Positions 47,770 to 58,749 of a stretch of DNA of 64,000 nucleotides are shown here, piece after piece. The notes under the pieces were generated by a model. It was not told the DNA's origin. It did no database searches and saw nothing but the letters and a program-made list of their open reading frames with translations. Source of the stretch: Tiliqua scincoides (Eukaryota > Chordata > Lepidosauria > Squamata > Scincidae); contig NC_089823.1 of assembly GCF_035046505.1 (NCBI RefSeq), forward strand, positions 37,124,388 to 37,188,387. The letters run 5' to 3'. A program made the position numbers and the translations under genes. Every line of letters starts with the position of its first letter. Within the stretch, counting starts at the first letter, position 1.

Positions 47770-49155
47770 AACAACGCTTTTAGCCCCACTTTTCTTTTGG
47801 GTTCCTACATCTTCAACCAGCTGCCTTTGTTTGACCTACTAGTTTCTCTCCCCATAGGTCTTTTCATACCCACTAGAGATAGCAACAAGCAAGGCCAGGT
47901 AGAGAAGTGGCCAAGTGAAATGCAGGATTTCTGAGAGACAAACTACAGTACTATGGAGATACCATAAAGTATAGTTTCCCTTTGATTTCAGCATCTTGCA
48001 ATATTATCTACTGAGCAACCTGATGACATTCTTGGACCTCAGTTTTGTGAGACCTGCTATTTGCAAGATTCATTTCTGTGCAGCAAAGGGTAAAAGAAGA
48101 GAACTGGGGTGCAGATGAGCTCCTGGGACCACACTCCTCTTTGGACTTTCCTCACTGCAGGATGTCTGGGGTTGGGTTCATACAAAGTTTTCAGAACATA
48201 CTCTGCTCTGCTCCTTGTCTATAGCGCTGCTAAATCGAACTAACTGGCCAGCTATCATTTCCAGTGACCTTCCACTTACCGTAAATGCCTGAGAGGTGCA
48301 GTTCCAGCAATGAAACTGATGAACATCCATCATTAGCTTGATTTCTTGGGCGGGCTTGGCAATCTCGCATGGTAAGGAAATGTAGGACAGTACTTGAAGT
48401 AATCAAATCCTGTGCACCCTCATCATATCACTTGAAGGATGATTAAAGAGTGAAAGCAAAAGGGATTCACAGCTGTATGAAAGATGACTTCTTATATTCA
48501 GATATAGTTCCTGAAGTTGAAAGCGTCTGAATGGATCCTATGAACAGTCAATGGAAGGTGGGAGTGAGGAGGAGTAGCCAGGTGGAAATTATGAAGGAAC
48601 TTTCAATGAAATGAGGCAGTTACACCCACAGCATATGAGACTCATTCCACACTATTTTTTTCAGTGCATATATTACCTCATTTTCCCTGGATCCTGGGCT
48701 CAATGGCAATTCCGGGGTCCCAGCAGCAATACCACAGACATTTCTTATGTTTTTCATCTACCTTTGGTTTTCCATCCAGGGGTTAAAAAAAGTATTTTCC
48801 TCCTTCATGACTTGTGCCATGGAGAAAAAAAAATTGCCCATGTCTATGCTACACTGAACTCTGCAGAAAACAATACAGACATGTGCCACTCATAAATCAA
48901 GGTAATATTGAATTACTGCCACATGAGCATTACTTCCCTGTTACCACAGGAGTGAGACTTTTGAGATAAGAAGCTTTGCAAGGAACCCACAGACATTCCT
49001 GCCTAACTCTACTGCATCCCCACACATCTCCCATTTGGTCAACGGTCAGACACTCACACACCACAGATGTTGTTTGGAAGAAACTAGTTGTGGGTTGCAT
49101 TGTACTCCACTAAAAATTGCCTTTGGAGAAAGAGACTCTCCAGTTCAGCAGCCCG
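47770..49155. other. Stretch without recognised features
   Basis: No gene or repeat recognised; a 94-codon frame at 48611-48895 has no motif. Confidence 0.4.
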
Positions 49156-49207
49156 GTGAAGAAAGGGCAATAGCTTGGTGGGAGATCACATCTCTTGCTT
49201 GCAGAAT

Positions 49208-49927
49208 GTTGGCAACCTTCAGTCTCGAAAGACTATGGTATCGCGCTCTGAATGGTGGTTCTGGAACAGCGTCTAGTGTGGCTGAAAAGGCCGATTCGGG
49301 AGTGACAATCCCTTCCACACTGGGAGCAAGTGCAGTCTGTCCCTGGTCTGTCTCCCTGGCTATGGGCCTTCCTTCTTTGCCTCTTTGCCTCAGACTGTTG
49401 GCCAAGTGTCTCTTTAAACTGGGAAAGGCCATGCTGCACAGCCTGCCTCCAAGCGGGCCGCTCAGAGGCCAGGGTTTCCCACCTGTTGAGGCCCACTCCT
49501 AAGGCCTTCAGATCCCTCTTGCAGATGTCCTTGTATCGCAGCTGTGGTCTACCTGTAGGGCGCTTTCCTTGCACCAGTTCTCCATAGAGGAGATCCTTTG
49601 GGATCCGGCCATCATCCATTCTCACAACATGACCGAGCCAATGCAGGCATCTCTGTTTCAGCAGTGCATACATACTAGGGATTCCAGCTCGTTCCAGGAC
49701 TGTGTTGTTTGGAACTTTGTCCTGCCAGGTGATGCCGAGGATGCATCGGAGGCAGCGCATGTGGAAAGCGTTCAGTTTCCTCTCCTGTTGTGCTGCAGTA
49801 CAGAAGTGCACTCTGTACTTGCTGCAGTACAGAAGTGTACTCAGGACGCAAGCTCTGTAGACCTGGATCTTGGTATGTTCCGTCAGCTTCTTGTTGGACC
49901 AGACTCTCTTTGTGAGTCTGGAAAACG
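49208..49927 (-). mobile_element. LINE 3' end, 5'-truncated, 720 bp
   Basis: Flanked by the perfect 12-bp duplication TGCTTGCAGAAT (49196-49207, 49928-49939). In reverse it runs from inside the RT C-terminal region to the tail ending GTTGCCAAC, with no poly-A. The tail hairpin is at 49221-49234. Same family as 22620-23483. The uninterrupted coding frame and intact duplication suggest a fairly recent insertion. Confidence 0.88.
49233..49927 (-). pseudogene. LINE ORF C-terminal part (post-RT region)
   Basis: An open frame of about 231 codons from the LINE. Landmarks in order are LTEHTKIQVYRACVLSTLLY, the FHMRCLRCILGITWQDKVPN segment, HWLGHVVRMDDGRIPKDLLY, GRPQLRYKDICKRDLKALG, then a Cys/His knuckle (CTCSQCGRDCHSRIGLFSHT) and the stop TAG at 49233-49235. 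This is the thumb and C-terminal region of a non-LTR retrotransposon ORF2; the zinc-knuckle-like end favours the Ingi/Vingi-like group over RTE, tentatively. The frame runs a few codons into the flanking SINE (MNLGYSA), which is not LINE sequence. RT catalytic motifs are not included, so the copy cannot be active. Confidence 0.85.
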
Positions 49928-49999
49928 TGCTTGCAGAATATCCCAGGTTCAATCTCTATGGAAAAGATTAGCTAATGGGAAAGTCCAGGCAAACAAGGA

Positions 50000-51900
50000 T
50001 TCGGATTTATCTAGAGCAAGCGTCAGGCTCATTGCAAGGAGGCTTCTTATTTTCACATGATCTATTGAAATATGGGGAGAAGACCTTCTCTTGGTTTGCA
50101 CTGCCCCAGTGGAGGGTCATCCTTTTCTCACAGCAGAATCCTCAAAGATGGAAAAGGCAGGATGCAGCATGGCTATCGGAATGAAGCACAGCCTTCTACT
50201 GTCCCCTTTCTGCCACACTGGGTGAACTGGAGCCATGCCTCTGTCCTCCATAGCAGTTAAGCATTTTACAAGAAGCATTTTACAAGTTCTGCGCTTTTTA
50301 TAGGATGGTAGGGCACCCTCCTGGACAGGCACCTTCCTGGACAGGCTGCTTTGGCAGAGGTTGGACTGCAGGTGGGAAACCAAGGATTTGTGGGCTGCTA
50401 GAATGCCATATGCAAGGAGTGGAAGAGGCCCTGGAAGGGCGGTAATGACGGGCATTGATGGCAAGGTTCTCTGTGGCTCCCATCACTGACCTTCCACAAC
50501 CCACTGTGCCCTTTCCCACAGCATGCACAAGCACTGGGAAAGTAGGATTGCCCTTCTTGTATTCCTCAGGGGAACGTATCTGCCGAAATTGCTGCTCCCT
50601 CTCTAACATCTCAATGCTGGTTTTAAATGCTAGCCTGTATGACAGGTTTTAAACTGTTGGCCTGGACTGAGAATTAACAGCCTCATTGAAGACAAAAGGG
50701 AAGGTGCTGAATACAGATTATGAGTGATGCTGTAAATCCTGGGTCATAAAACCAGCTTGTATTGTTCTGCCAACCTCCCCTCCCACTCTAGTTCGGGTTG
50801 TGGCTTCGTTGAAGGGTCAGTTGTTTTGCGATCAGGCCACTGTCTTACTGAATTAAAATATATGCACAGGTACATAACTTTGCTGCATAGAAATGTGAGA
50901 AGTATCACTTGTCTAGTACTGTAGCACTTCTATTTTTCATTGCTTGTGCACAGTGTAGAAAGGTAGACAGAAAGGTAGTCAGGTGGATGGGCGTGCTGTC
51001 ACAGGAGATGGGTAAGAAAGGATCAAAAGAAGACTTTCCAAAAAACAAACAAAAAATGTCAGTTAAGAATTGTTAGAAGAATTCAGCTCTTCAATACGCT
51101 CTTCTAAGTGTTGCATTGAACCAAAGGACTGAACTGTTTTCTTTGCTGCATTAATAGCAATATGAATAATTTCAGGCTTTTTGAAAACGGACACACAGCA
51201 ATGCTGCTACATATTTACCCAGCTCCAAAGAAGAAGATCTTCATGCAGAAGTGGGGGCTATAAATCAGATGTGTACATGGACACGTATGCCACCACAGCA
51301 CATCAACCCACATGGCATTACTTTCAGTAGGATTCACACCGACACCCAAATCCACACCCAGTGAAAGTAACACAATACGGAGAGATGACCTAAATGCATC
51401 AGGTTTATGTCTGTACTTCCTGATCCAGCAGGTGATCTTTGGCCAGAAGCCTCCTCTTTATCTGCATTGGAGCCACACTGTCATTTATGTAGGTTGCCAA
51501 GGATTGTAACTCTTAACTGTATTGGCATCGGGACGTAGGATTATGCAGCATAAGGCATCTACTCCTGGTGCTGTTGCAGTGGCGGACTTAACTTTATCTC
51601 CTTGAAATGGAAAAGGTGCGGTCCTTATTTTTTTTTAAAGGTACAGATTTATTTTCAAATGCTTAAAAGCAAGCAAGCAAAATGGAAAATATTTCTGTTA
51701 TCAACTAGGTCCCAGGTTGCATCCCTGTAAAACAGAATAGATTTCTTAAGCTTTAGTTAAAAAAAAAAGTCACAACCTGATGGCAAAAGCAGTTTGAGAG
51801 GGGAAATGTCTCTATAATGTTGCCCCTGTTTGTGATTATATTTTCCCCCAGAAAATGGTGTGCGGGTGCCTGTGTAGTCTATCATTTGAGCATGTTTGGA
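50000..51900. other. Stretch without recognised features
   Basis: Unique-looking sequence; no repeats or genes identified. Confidence 0.4.
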
Positions 51901-51918
51901 TCGCCACTAAGAATTAGT

Positions 51919-51935
51919 GCCACTAGGTGGCAGTA
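51919..51935 (+). promoter_or_regulatory. CTCF-like binding site
   Basis: GCCACTAGGTGGCAGTA matches the vertebrate CTCF core (CCASYAGRKGGCA) at essentially every position. It is in repeat-poor DNA. A good match by eye to a long, specific motif, but occupancy cannot be told from sequence. Confidence 0.5.
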
Positions 51936-51939
51936 TAAT

Positions 51940-53040
51940 ATCATCTATCTATATCACCATTCCGCTTCCACTCCTTTTTTCCTTTGCTTTCTTTATTGTT
52001 AATTTTTGCCTTTTCTTCTTTACTTTTGTACTTTTCCCATTAGTTAAATGCCAGCAAATTTTCTGTTCTTTGCAGAGCTTTGGAGGAGGAGGGCATGGGA
52101 GTACACTCTGCGGTTTCTTGTGTGTGACATGGGCTGCAAACAGGGCATGTGGAGAGTACAGCATGTGTCACAAGGAGAGAGATGACAGAGCTGAATGGTG
52201 GAAAGATGGAGCTTGATCCTCCCCTACTAAATGTCACAGCGCTCGCTCCCTTGAATGCAGAATGCAGGAGGAGACAGAAAGGCAGGAAGTGAGAGCGGGG
52301 AAGCAACAGGTGGTTTCATATCTCTTGTTATTTACCTCCCAACGTGGAAAAGAAATATAGGTGATGGATCCAGAAAGGGGCAAGGGGAAAAGGTGATGCC
52401 CCTCCTTTGGTACTTAACTAAGAACTGCCTTGCTAGATCATGAGACTTAAGATCCATCTTGGACAGCACTATGCCTGCAGCAGCTACTGATGTATATGTG
52501 AAGATTAGAAGCAGGGCGTGGTGGTGGTGATGAGCATCTCCTATGATTTGTGCCCAGTCTCTGGCATATATCAGAGGTTTCATGATCATGGATTGTATAA
52601 AACGAAACGAAAATAGACCAAAAGCTCAGGGCAAGGGAGGAGGGGGAACCAGCAACAGGAGCTAGGAAAACATTTGATCGCAGTTAATCCAAGGCATGTG
52701 GGCTTTCTTCTAACATTCTCTTCTTATATTACCTATGGAGGAGAATTACCTTCTTATATAATGTGTTCGCAAAAGTGATCTCACTACCAGAACTGACATC
52801 AGTGTGTGTAGGCTTTCGGTAGTCATTCCAAAGTTTGCCAAATTGGTTTGACCAGTGATGATAGTGGGACAAAAGAAATGAGTGCAAGCACCATATTGAT
52901 GACTCTGTCTTTCATTCTCTTAAGATCTATTGTCTGTCTCCCAGTCTGTCATTCTCCAATCACAATACTGTTTCACACATATTGGTATAGCATGTCTAGG
53001 CTGATTCCAGTTCCACATGGCATGACTGACACCCACAAAC
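51940..53040. other. Stretch without recognised features
   Basis: Nothing recognised; the frames at 51917-52306 lie on both strands over the same bases. Confidence 0.4.
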
Positions 53041-53044
53041 CATG

Positions 53045-53225
53045 CGGAGCATTTCATATTTATTGATTTATTAGTAAATGTATATACTGTACTGCCTTTC
53101 CCCAGGTAACAAAACCTGGAGCCCAAGCTGGTTTGCAACATAAACCAAACAATACATAATAAAATCACGAAACAGTAGCTACTGAGTATAAAACCTAAAG
53201 TAGCCACCATGACCATAAAACATAA
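53045..53225 (-). mobile_element. L2/SINE-type tail fragment
   Basis: TTTATTGATTTATTAGTAAA followed by ACTGCCTTTCCCCAGGTAAC and GGTTTGCAACATAAA resembles the antisense of squamate L2/SINE2 3' ends. Diverged. Confidence 0.45.
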
Positions 53226-53395
53226 TACATAAAAGTATAAAAACAGCAGCCATATATAAAAGCTTCAAATATTAAAAACTCCTGCAACATCCTCTCCATG
53301 CCTCCTGCCAATCATATCTCTTCCACCATCAAAAGCCATTTGAAATTTTTAAAAAGTCTTCAAACTCTGTTGAAAAGTGTCCAGGAAGCGTTCAT

Positions 53396-53436
53396 AATCA
53401 TGATTCATGATCATGGTTCATGATCATAATTCAACC
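53396..53436. repeat. Short local repeat of TCATGATCAT words
   Basis: AATCATGATTCATGATCATG followed by GTTCATGATCATAATT, partly palindromic. Confidence 0.6.
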
Positions 53437-53920
53437 AGGAAGGAATTTCATATTTGGGAGAACTGGAGTACGCAATAGGCCACTTCCAATAATTCCACTA
53501 TTTACTGTTAACAACTGACAGGAAAAGTCCAGTGCATAAGCAGTTAGATTGGTGGGGAACCCCCCCCCCCCCCGAGCAGCTTATCCATGGACTGTCTACT
53601 TTTTGGTCCATCTTGGCCTAGCTCCGAAAGAGTCCATGAAGAGACACATAAAGGCCCAACCCCCACATAATCTCCTACTTACAGCCTGAAACTGTTTCCA
53701 GAGTTTTCGCACATGGTCTTCTCATGCAGTCTTCTGGGTTAGTGTTCTAAAGGGGCAACAGGCAACACAGAGTTTCTCTTTGAGTCTGTAAGAGAGTCAT
53801 TGTAGCACAATGGCCCTGATTTTTTTCTTCTTCCACTAAACCATCAATGGGGGGAAATTGCCCAACTGAAAACACACACACACAGAGCCATAACTTTTTT
53901 TTCACTATACTCTAGATTAG

Positions 53921-54062
53921 TAGTGTAGCTATGGGGGAGGAAGTATGGCAGGCATCACAATGCACCATGTAATTGGCCCCTCCCACTCACCATCTGAGCC
54001 ATTTGGGGCCAGCTACACAGTGCATTGCAGCACCTGCAATACTTACAGTGCTGTGCTACTGC
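53921..54062. mobile_element. Small palindromic hAT element, worn copy
   Basis: AGTAGTGTAGCTATGGGGGA to GCTGTGCTACTGCTCC, with TTGGCCCCTCCCACTCACCA inside; the same family as 54493-54730, without a visible duplication. Confidence 0.5.
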
Positions 54063-54492
54063 TCCAGATATAGGTGACTATTTACACTTATATTTATACC
54101 TACAGTCTTATTTGGTATGGGCACCTAACTCCTTGTTCCAACCTTCTGGGAACTAGCAGAATTTGCCGATTTTTCCTTTACCAAGAGTCTGCATCCCTTG
54201 TTTGGAAGGAACAATCCAGTCTTTCTTACCACCACAGGTTTTATCTTGCTGAACCGGACAGTTTATCATCAGAAGCGATATAAAACAGTACAAGCCATGT
54301 GTTGCAAACAGCTCAGCTCATGTGATTTCAAACCGTTTCCTAGGCCACAGGCCATTCCTGTTGCCAGTAAGGGAAGGGAAGGGGAGCTGCAAGGAGTAGG
54401 TTGTAAAAACTGTCCCACTCCCCCCAGCAGTGGAAAACTGAGCAAAAGATACAACTGTCAAATGTGTTGTGGTCTATCAATGAAGAGTCTTA

Positions 54493-54730
54493 CAGTAGCA
54501 TAGCCAGAGGGGAGTGGCATGGTAATTATTGCAGGTGCCACAATGTGCTGTGTAGCTGGCTTCTCCTACTTGCCATCAGAGCCATTGGGGCACCAATGGC
54601 AATGTGCCATTTGGCGAGTGCGTGCACATTGCCGTCGCTGCCCCAATCAATAACTCCTACAGCGAGTGGGAGGGGTCAGTTATACAATATGTTGTGGCAC
54701 CTGCAGTACTCCCCTCTGGCTATGCTACTG
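54493..54730. mobile_element. Palindromic hAT element, 238 bp
   Basis: The ends CAGTAGCATAGCCAGAGGGG and CCCCTCTGGCTATGCTACTG are perfect inverted repeats. The perfect 8-bp duplication GAGTCTTA flanks both sides (54485-54492, 54731-54738). Much of the body is also self-complementary. Confidence 0.9.
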
Positions 54731-54739
54731 GAGTCTTAT

Positions 54740-55325
54740 GAGCCAGGTGTTTCTTTAAAAACATTTCTTCCAGGAGAACTCATTCAGTTCAAAGTTGGAC
54801 ACCTTTGCTGTTCTCCTCTGTCGTGCCTTTGTATGGTGTAATCAATGGAGATAATCACAGGTGGGCACTGGGCAAGGATTGGAGGAGTCCCTAAACTGCA
54901 CTGGCAGTACTATTGCAGAGTGCTTTGCTTTTGCAGTAACTGTCAGGACCAATATTTCTTCTGCAGCATTCCAGTTCAAAGAGGGTAAAAATACCCCGTC
55001 ATTATTTTTTATTTGCTTTTACCGCCAATACGATTTGATCCACAGCAGCTTGTGCTTTCCGGAATGTGCTTCAAAAGACATGGCGACTGATTGATATTTG
55101 AATGTGTTAGGGGGAAAAAACAGGATGCTGAAGCTCAGCTACTGCAGAGACTGTGATAAAGCGGCTGAAATTAAATTAGAAGAGTGAGGGTCTGATGTGC
55201 AATCCTTGGAAGTCAATTTGACCCCCCCCCCCCATGGCTTGCGCATAGAGAGTGTTTTCAGATTTGTAGTTCAAGAAAGCCCAGAGAAGTCAGAAAAAAC
55301 ATCCTTCCCTTACCAAACTACATTT
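54740..55325. other. Stretch without recognised features
   Basis: No repeat or exon recognised; C-run at 55221-55232. Confidence 0.4.
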
Positions 55326-55331
55326 ACCTGG

Positions 55332-55419
55332 GATGAAATCCTATACACATTTACCTGGGAACAAGTTCCATTGAATTCAGTGAGACTAACTTCTGAGTAC
55401 ACATGTACAGGATTGTGCT
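55332..55419. repeat. Short palindromic element, 88 bp
   Basis: AATCCTATACACATTTACCT to GTACACATGTACAGGATTGT, matching 7247-7334 in length and centre. Confidence 0.6.
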
Positions 55420-55511
55420 ATTATGTTCCTATTTTTAATCAGCAGAGTATGATTCTGAAAAAAGTCACACACAATGTGGTTGTCAGCTTGCCCCAAATGA
55501 CCTAGTTTCTT

Positions 55512-55965
55512 TTTATCTTATGCATGGGAAGGATAAAGTGGATAGAGAGATGCTCTTTACACTCTCACATAACACCAGAACCAGGGGACATCCACTAAAA
55601 TTGAGTGTTGGGAGAGTTAGGACAGAAAAAAGAAAATATTTCTTTACTCGGCGTGTGGTTGGTCTGTGGAACTCCTTGCCACAGGATGTGGTGACGGCAT
55701 CTGGCCTGGATGCCTTTAAAAGGGGATTGAACAAGTTTCTGGAGGAAAAATCCATTATGGGTTACAAGCCATGATGTGTATGTGCAACCTCCTGATTTTA
55801 GAAATGGGCTATGTCAGATGCAAGGGAGGGCACCAGGATGCAAGTCTCTTGTTATTTGGTGTGCTCCGTGGGGCATTTGGTGGGCTGCTGTGAGATACAG
55901 GAAGCTGGACTAGATGGGCCTATGGCTTGATCCAAATGGGGCTGTTCTTATGTTCTTATCTTTTT
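55512..55965 (+). mobile_element. CR1-like LINE 3' end, best copy
   Basis: Coding end, then about 190 bp of 3' UTR with GAAGCTGGACTAGATGGGCC (compare the CR1 3' UTR word TTGGACTAGATGACC) and a terminal TTCTTATG octamer repeat, as expected of CR1-clade elements, which end in short octamer repeats rather than poly-A. Reference copy for the pieces at 5225, 15712, 43540 and 46030. Confidence 0.75.
55520..55774 (+). pseudogene. CR1-like LINE ORF C-terminus
   Basis: 84 codons. KYFFTRRVVGLWNSLPQDVV followed by GLDAFKRGLNKFLEE is the conserved C-terminal tail of CR1-group RT proteins (F..RVV..WNSLP..VV....NAFK..LD pattern). The upstream RT is absent. The ATG is incidental. Last remnant of a LINE, not a host gene. 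Confidence 0.7.
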
Positions 55966-55969
55966 TCTC

Positions 55970-56750
55970 GAGCAAAAGTCAATCTCAGGCTGTGGTTTGC
56001 TCTACCCCTTGACTACTGGGCTCCACACATCAGATTTTTCCCATGTTCCATGAGTTGGCAGTCATTTGACGCCATGTAGCACTACTTCTGAACATCACCA
56101 GATCCTGCCTGGATGTCTCAGGTCTTTGGATGCATTCAACCTGGCTGCCCTAATTCACAATGCTGTTGCACTTGCTGTTCCTGTAAATGTTGATCTTGCA
56201 ACCCTGGAGAAAGAAGCACAGGGTCAGATTAGATATGATGGTAGCAGGCCTATTAGTTTAGATCCATTCACCTATAAACCATAGGGCAGATGGTCTAATT
56301 TTTACAGGAAAAGAGACTTGTGGCTGTGATGCTAAATTCTCTCCCCAGCCACACAGTACTTCTCAGTCATCCCCCCCCCATGCTTTTCTCATCTGCTGAG
56401 ATCCAATACTACTTTTAGTAGGAATTCAGTGCAGTGGAGATAAAGAGGCAATTACATAAATGATGGGTAATGACTGAGATCGACTTCCCTTCCCCAAGAC
56501 TCATTTTGATCTAAACTTGACCTCCAGCTCACACTTTATATGCAGTTGGAAGACAACTCAGGCTTTAAAAAAATAGATCTACTACCCTGACGTGTACTTT
56601 GGCCTACAGAGTTGATACAGAACAAAGTAAATACTGTCTGTTGGGCCTCTCAGACAAGGAATTGTCCATTTTCTTTCTGTAGCGGAGCTGTCAAACAAAA
56701 GTTGTAACCTGTTTTATAATCCAGTCCTATGTACAGTAATACCTCTTTTA
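55970..56750. other. Stretch without recognised features
   Basis: Nothing recognised. Confidence 0.4.
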
Positions 56751-56753
56751 ATG

Positions 56754-56893
56754 TACCCTGCACATGCCCAATCTCGTCTGATCTTGGAAGCTAAGCAGGG
56801 TCAGGCCTGGTTAGTACTTGGATGGGAGACCGCCTGGGAATACCGGGTGCTGTAGGCTTATACCATAGTCTTTCGAGACTGAAGGTTGCCAAC
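56754..56893 (+). mobile_element. 5S rRNA-derived SINE with LINE-type tail, best copy
   Basis: The 5S body is nearly perfect from ATCTCGTCTGATCTTGGAAG through TAAGCAGGGTCAGGCCTGG (A box and intermediate element) and TTGGATGGGAGACCGCC (C box) to ACCGGGTGCTGTAGGCTT. It then joins the 34-nt tail; hairpin at 56867-56880. The start (56754) corresponds to nucleotide 14-15 of 5S rRNA. The intact internal promoter boxes mean RNA polymerase III could in principle use it, but the 5S terminator is absent. Confidence 0.92.
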
Positions 56894-57059
56894 CTATGCA
56901 TTCCAGGAGGTCGAGCAATGCTTGAAACAGCACTAAAAATACCGTTAATCTAATACTTTCTTCCATATAGTGCCTGAAGGGCTGTCATATGGAAGGAGGG
57001 ACAAATTTGTTCTCAACTGAAAGTAGAATGGGTACAAACTGCAAAAGAAGAGATTGGGC

Positions 57060-57262
57060 ATTGGGAAAAATGTCCAATGTTCAGGGTGGTTCGGCAACAG
57101 ATTGCTGAGGGAGGCGGTGGGCTCTCCCTCACTGGAGATCTTCAAGCAGAGTCATGACAAACACCTGCTGGAGATGCTCTAGGAGGATTTCTTGCTACAG
57201 GCAGGGGGTTGGACTAGATGACCTTTTAGGTCCCTTCCAGCTCTGTGATTCTGTTATTCTGT
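57060..57262 (+). mobile_element. CR1 LINE 3' end
   Basis: GGGTTGGACTAGATGACCTT, then AGGTCCCTTCCAGCTCTGTG and the terminal ATTCTGTT/ATTCTGTG octamers are the classic CR1 3' UTR. GAGATCTTCAAGCAGAG upstream is also typical. Confidence 0.9.
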
Positions 57263-57377
57263 GATAATTGGTAGGAAGCAGGAGCTGATTGGCTTAGAAT
57301 ACACTGCTTCAATTGGCTAGAATAGCTGTCAGTCACACCAAGGAGCACTATAACAATGCTAAAAGAAGTAACATTTT

Positions 57378-57445
57378 GTGAGGTATGACTTATTGCTAAG
57401 AAATAAGGTCCACTGAGTTCAGTGTGACTTACTACTACGCATGGC
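57378..57445. repeat. Short palindromic element, diverged
   Basis: TTGCTAAGAAATAAGGTCCA and GTGTGACTTACTACTACGCA fit the 7247 family. Confidence 0.4.
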
Positions 57446-57449
57446 ATTG

Positions 57450-57885
57450 TGACTTCAGTTCAGGAAACCTTGGTCTTTTCAGAACTGGGATCCTCTTTTA
57501 AGTCTAATCTTTCTTTTTCTTCCTCTTTTGCTCCTATGTCTTTAAGAACACAAGAATTTCATTCCTCCATCAATGAAGATTGACCAAGATCCTTTAATCC
57601 AACTTGCTTTTGCTAACAGTGATCCACTATAGCCCCTTCGAAGTTCACAAGCAGAGCATTTGAATGTGATCACCATCCTTCTGCATTTCATCTCAGCATC
57701 TTCTATTCAGGCACATTTTAATGCTTCTGTGCATAGTATTATGGCTAATAACCATTAATAACCATTGATAAACCTTAAACAAAGCCCTGTTACAATGCAC
57801 CATGGGTCAGGATATGGCACACTAACTGAATGCCAAACCAGGTGAGAATCTGCATGGTAAGAGTCCTGCAAATCAGAATGTGGTT
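57450..57885. other. Stretch without recognised features
   Basis: Nothing recognised. Confidence 0.4.
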
Positions 57886-57887
57886 AT

Positions 57888-57909
57888 TTATTATTAATTA
57901 TTATTATTA

Positions 57910-57969
<60 letters not shown>

Positions 57970-58030
57970 AGTATTTATATACCGCTTTTCAACTTAAAGT
58001 TCACAAAGAAGTTTACAGAGAAAAATTTAG
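57888..58030 (-). mobile_element. L2-type tail with (ATT)n
   Basis: An ATT run (57888-57966) followed by CAGTATTTATATACCGCTTT and TTCACAAAGAAGTTTACAG, the antisense of 28108-28266. Confidence 0.7.
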
Positions 58031-58129
58031 AAGTGATGTGGCAGGAAGCTTCATTCACTTCAATTTATTTCATTTGGAGTCTGACTCAAAAATTATGCAC
58101 ACAAGTTATGCACATGTACCTGGTTAGGC

Positions 58130-58566
58130 CAGTGATCTTAAACCTTTTTCGTGCCACAATCCCAATAAATAAATAAAGATTGAAACTGGGGACCCACCAT
58201 TGGTCCTGCCCCCTCATGGGACCCTATCCATTCACTCCCTGCTCCCATTGCCACCCACTCCCCATCTTCTCAATACTGTTCACTGTAACCAAATAGTCTT
58301 ATTAGAGAGAGCAGAAAAAGTTACCCTGAAGCCTGGCACTAGTGAAAGCTGTTTTAGCACAATTGCTAAGAACCTGAGCAGGACTGGGACATAATCTTCT
58401 GTACCTGAATGGGTACACCAGATGTCGTCGTTCTCCCCCCTTTACCTGCTGGTGCTCTAGTCTAGTAGTCTTCAACCTTTTTCATTCCTGCAAGTTGCTG
58501 TGACCCCACAACTGAAGCTTTGCAACCCCATTGGGGTTCTAACCCCAAGGCTGAAGAACACTGCTT
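58130..58566. mobile_element. Two abutting hAT-type fragments
   Basis: CAGTGATCTTAAACCTTTTT (58130) and TAGTAGTCTTCAACCTTTTT (58463) are related termini. The second closes with GGCTGAAGAACACTGCTTTG (to 58566). Boundary between them uncertain. Confidence 0.5.
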
Positions 58567-58676
58567 TGGGCAATTGGTATGTATGTGTATCCCTGCTGAC
58601 ATGGAAGATGGATGGATTGATGGTTTTGCTCTGTAAGATGTGCACAGTATCCCCACTGGTCCCAAATTACCTTCCG

Positions 58677-58745
58677 GAGCAGTCCTAAGTATATTTACTC
58701 AGGAGTACGTTCTACTGGCTTAATGGGACTAGCTTCTAGGTACCT
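58677..58745. repeat. Short palindromic element, diverged
   Basis: AGCAGTCCTAAGTATATTTA and AATGGGACTAGCTTCTAGGT match the 7247 family. Confidence 0.5.
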
Positions 58746-58749
58746 GTAG

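Larger units (their letters stand above)
49160..49995 (+). mobile_element. tRNA-derived SINE split by a LINE
   Basis: GGGCAATAGCTTGGTGGGAG (A-box side, to 49207) and ATCCCAGGTTCAATCTC (B-box side, from 49940) are the two halves of one tRNA-headed SINE. The LINE 49208-49927 sits between them with a 12-bp duplication of SINE sequence. Confidence 0.75.

Noticed and set aside
49035-49502. 155-codon plus-strand frame
   Set aside because: Antisense shadow of the LINE coding frame.
56754-56893. Functional 5S rRNA gene
   Set aside because: 5' 14 or so bases missing, terminator replaced by a LINE-type tail, and two further copies share the same chimera.
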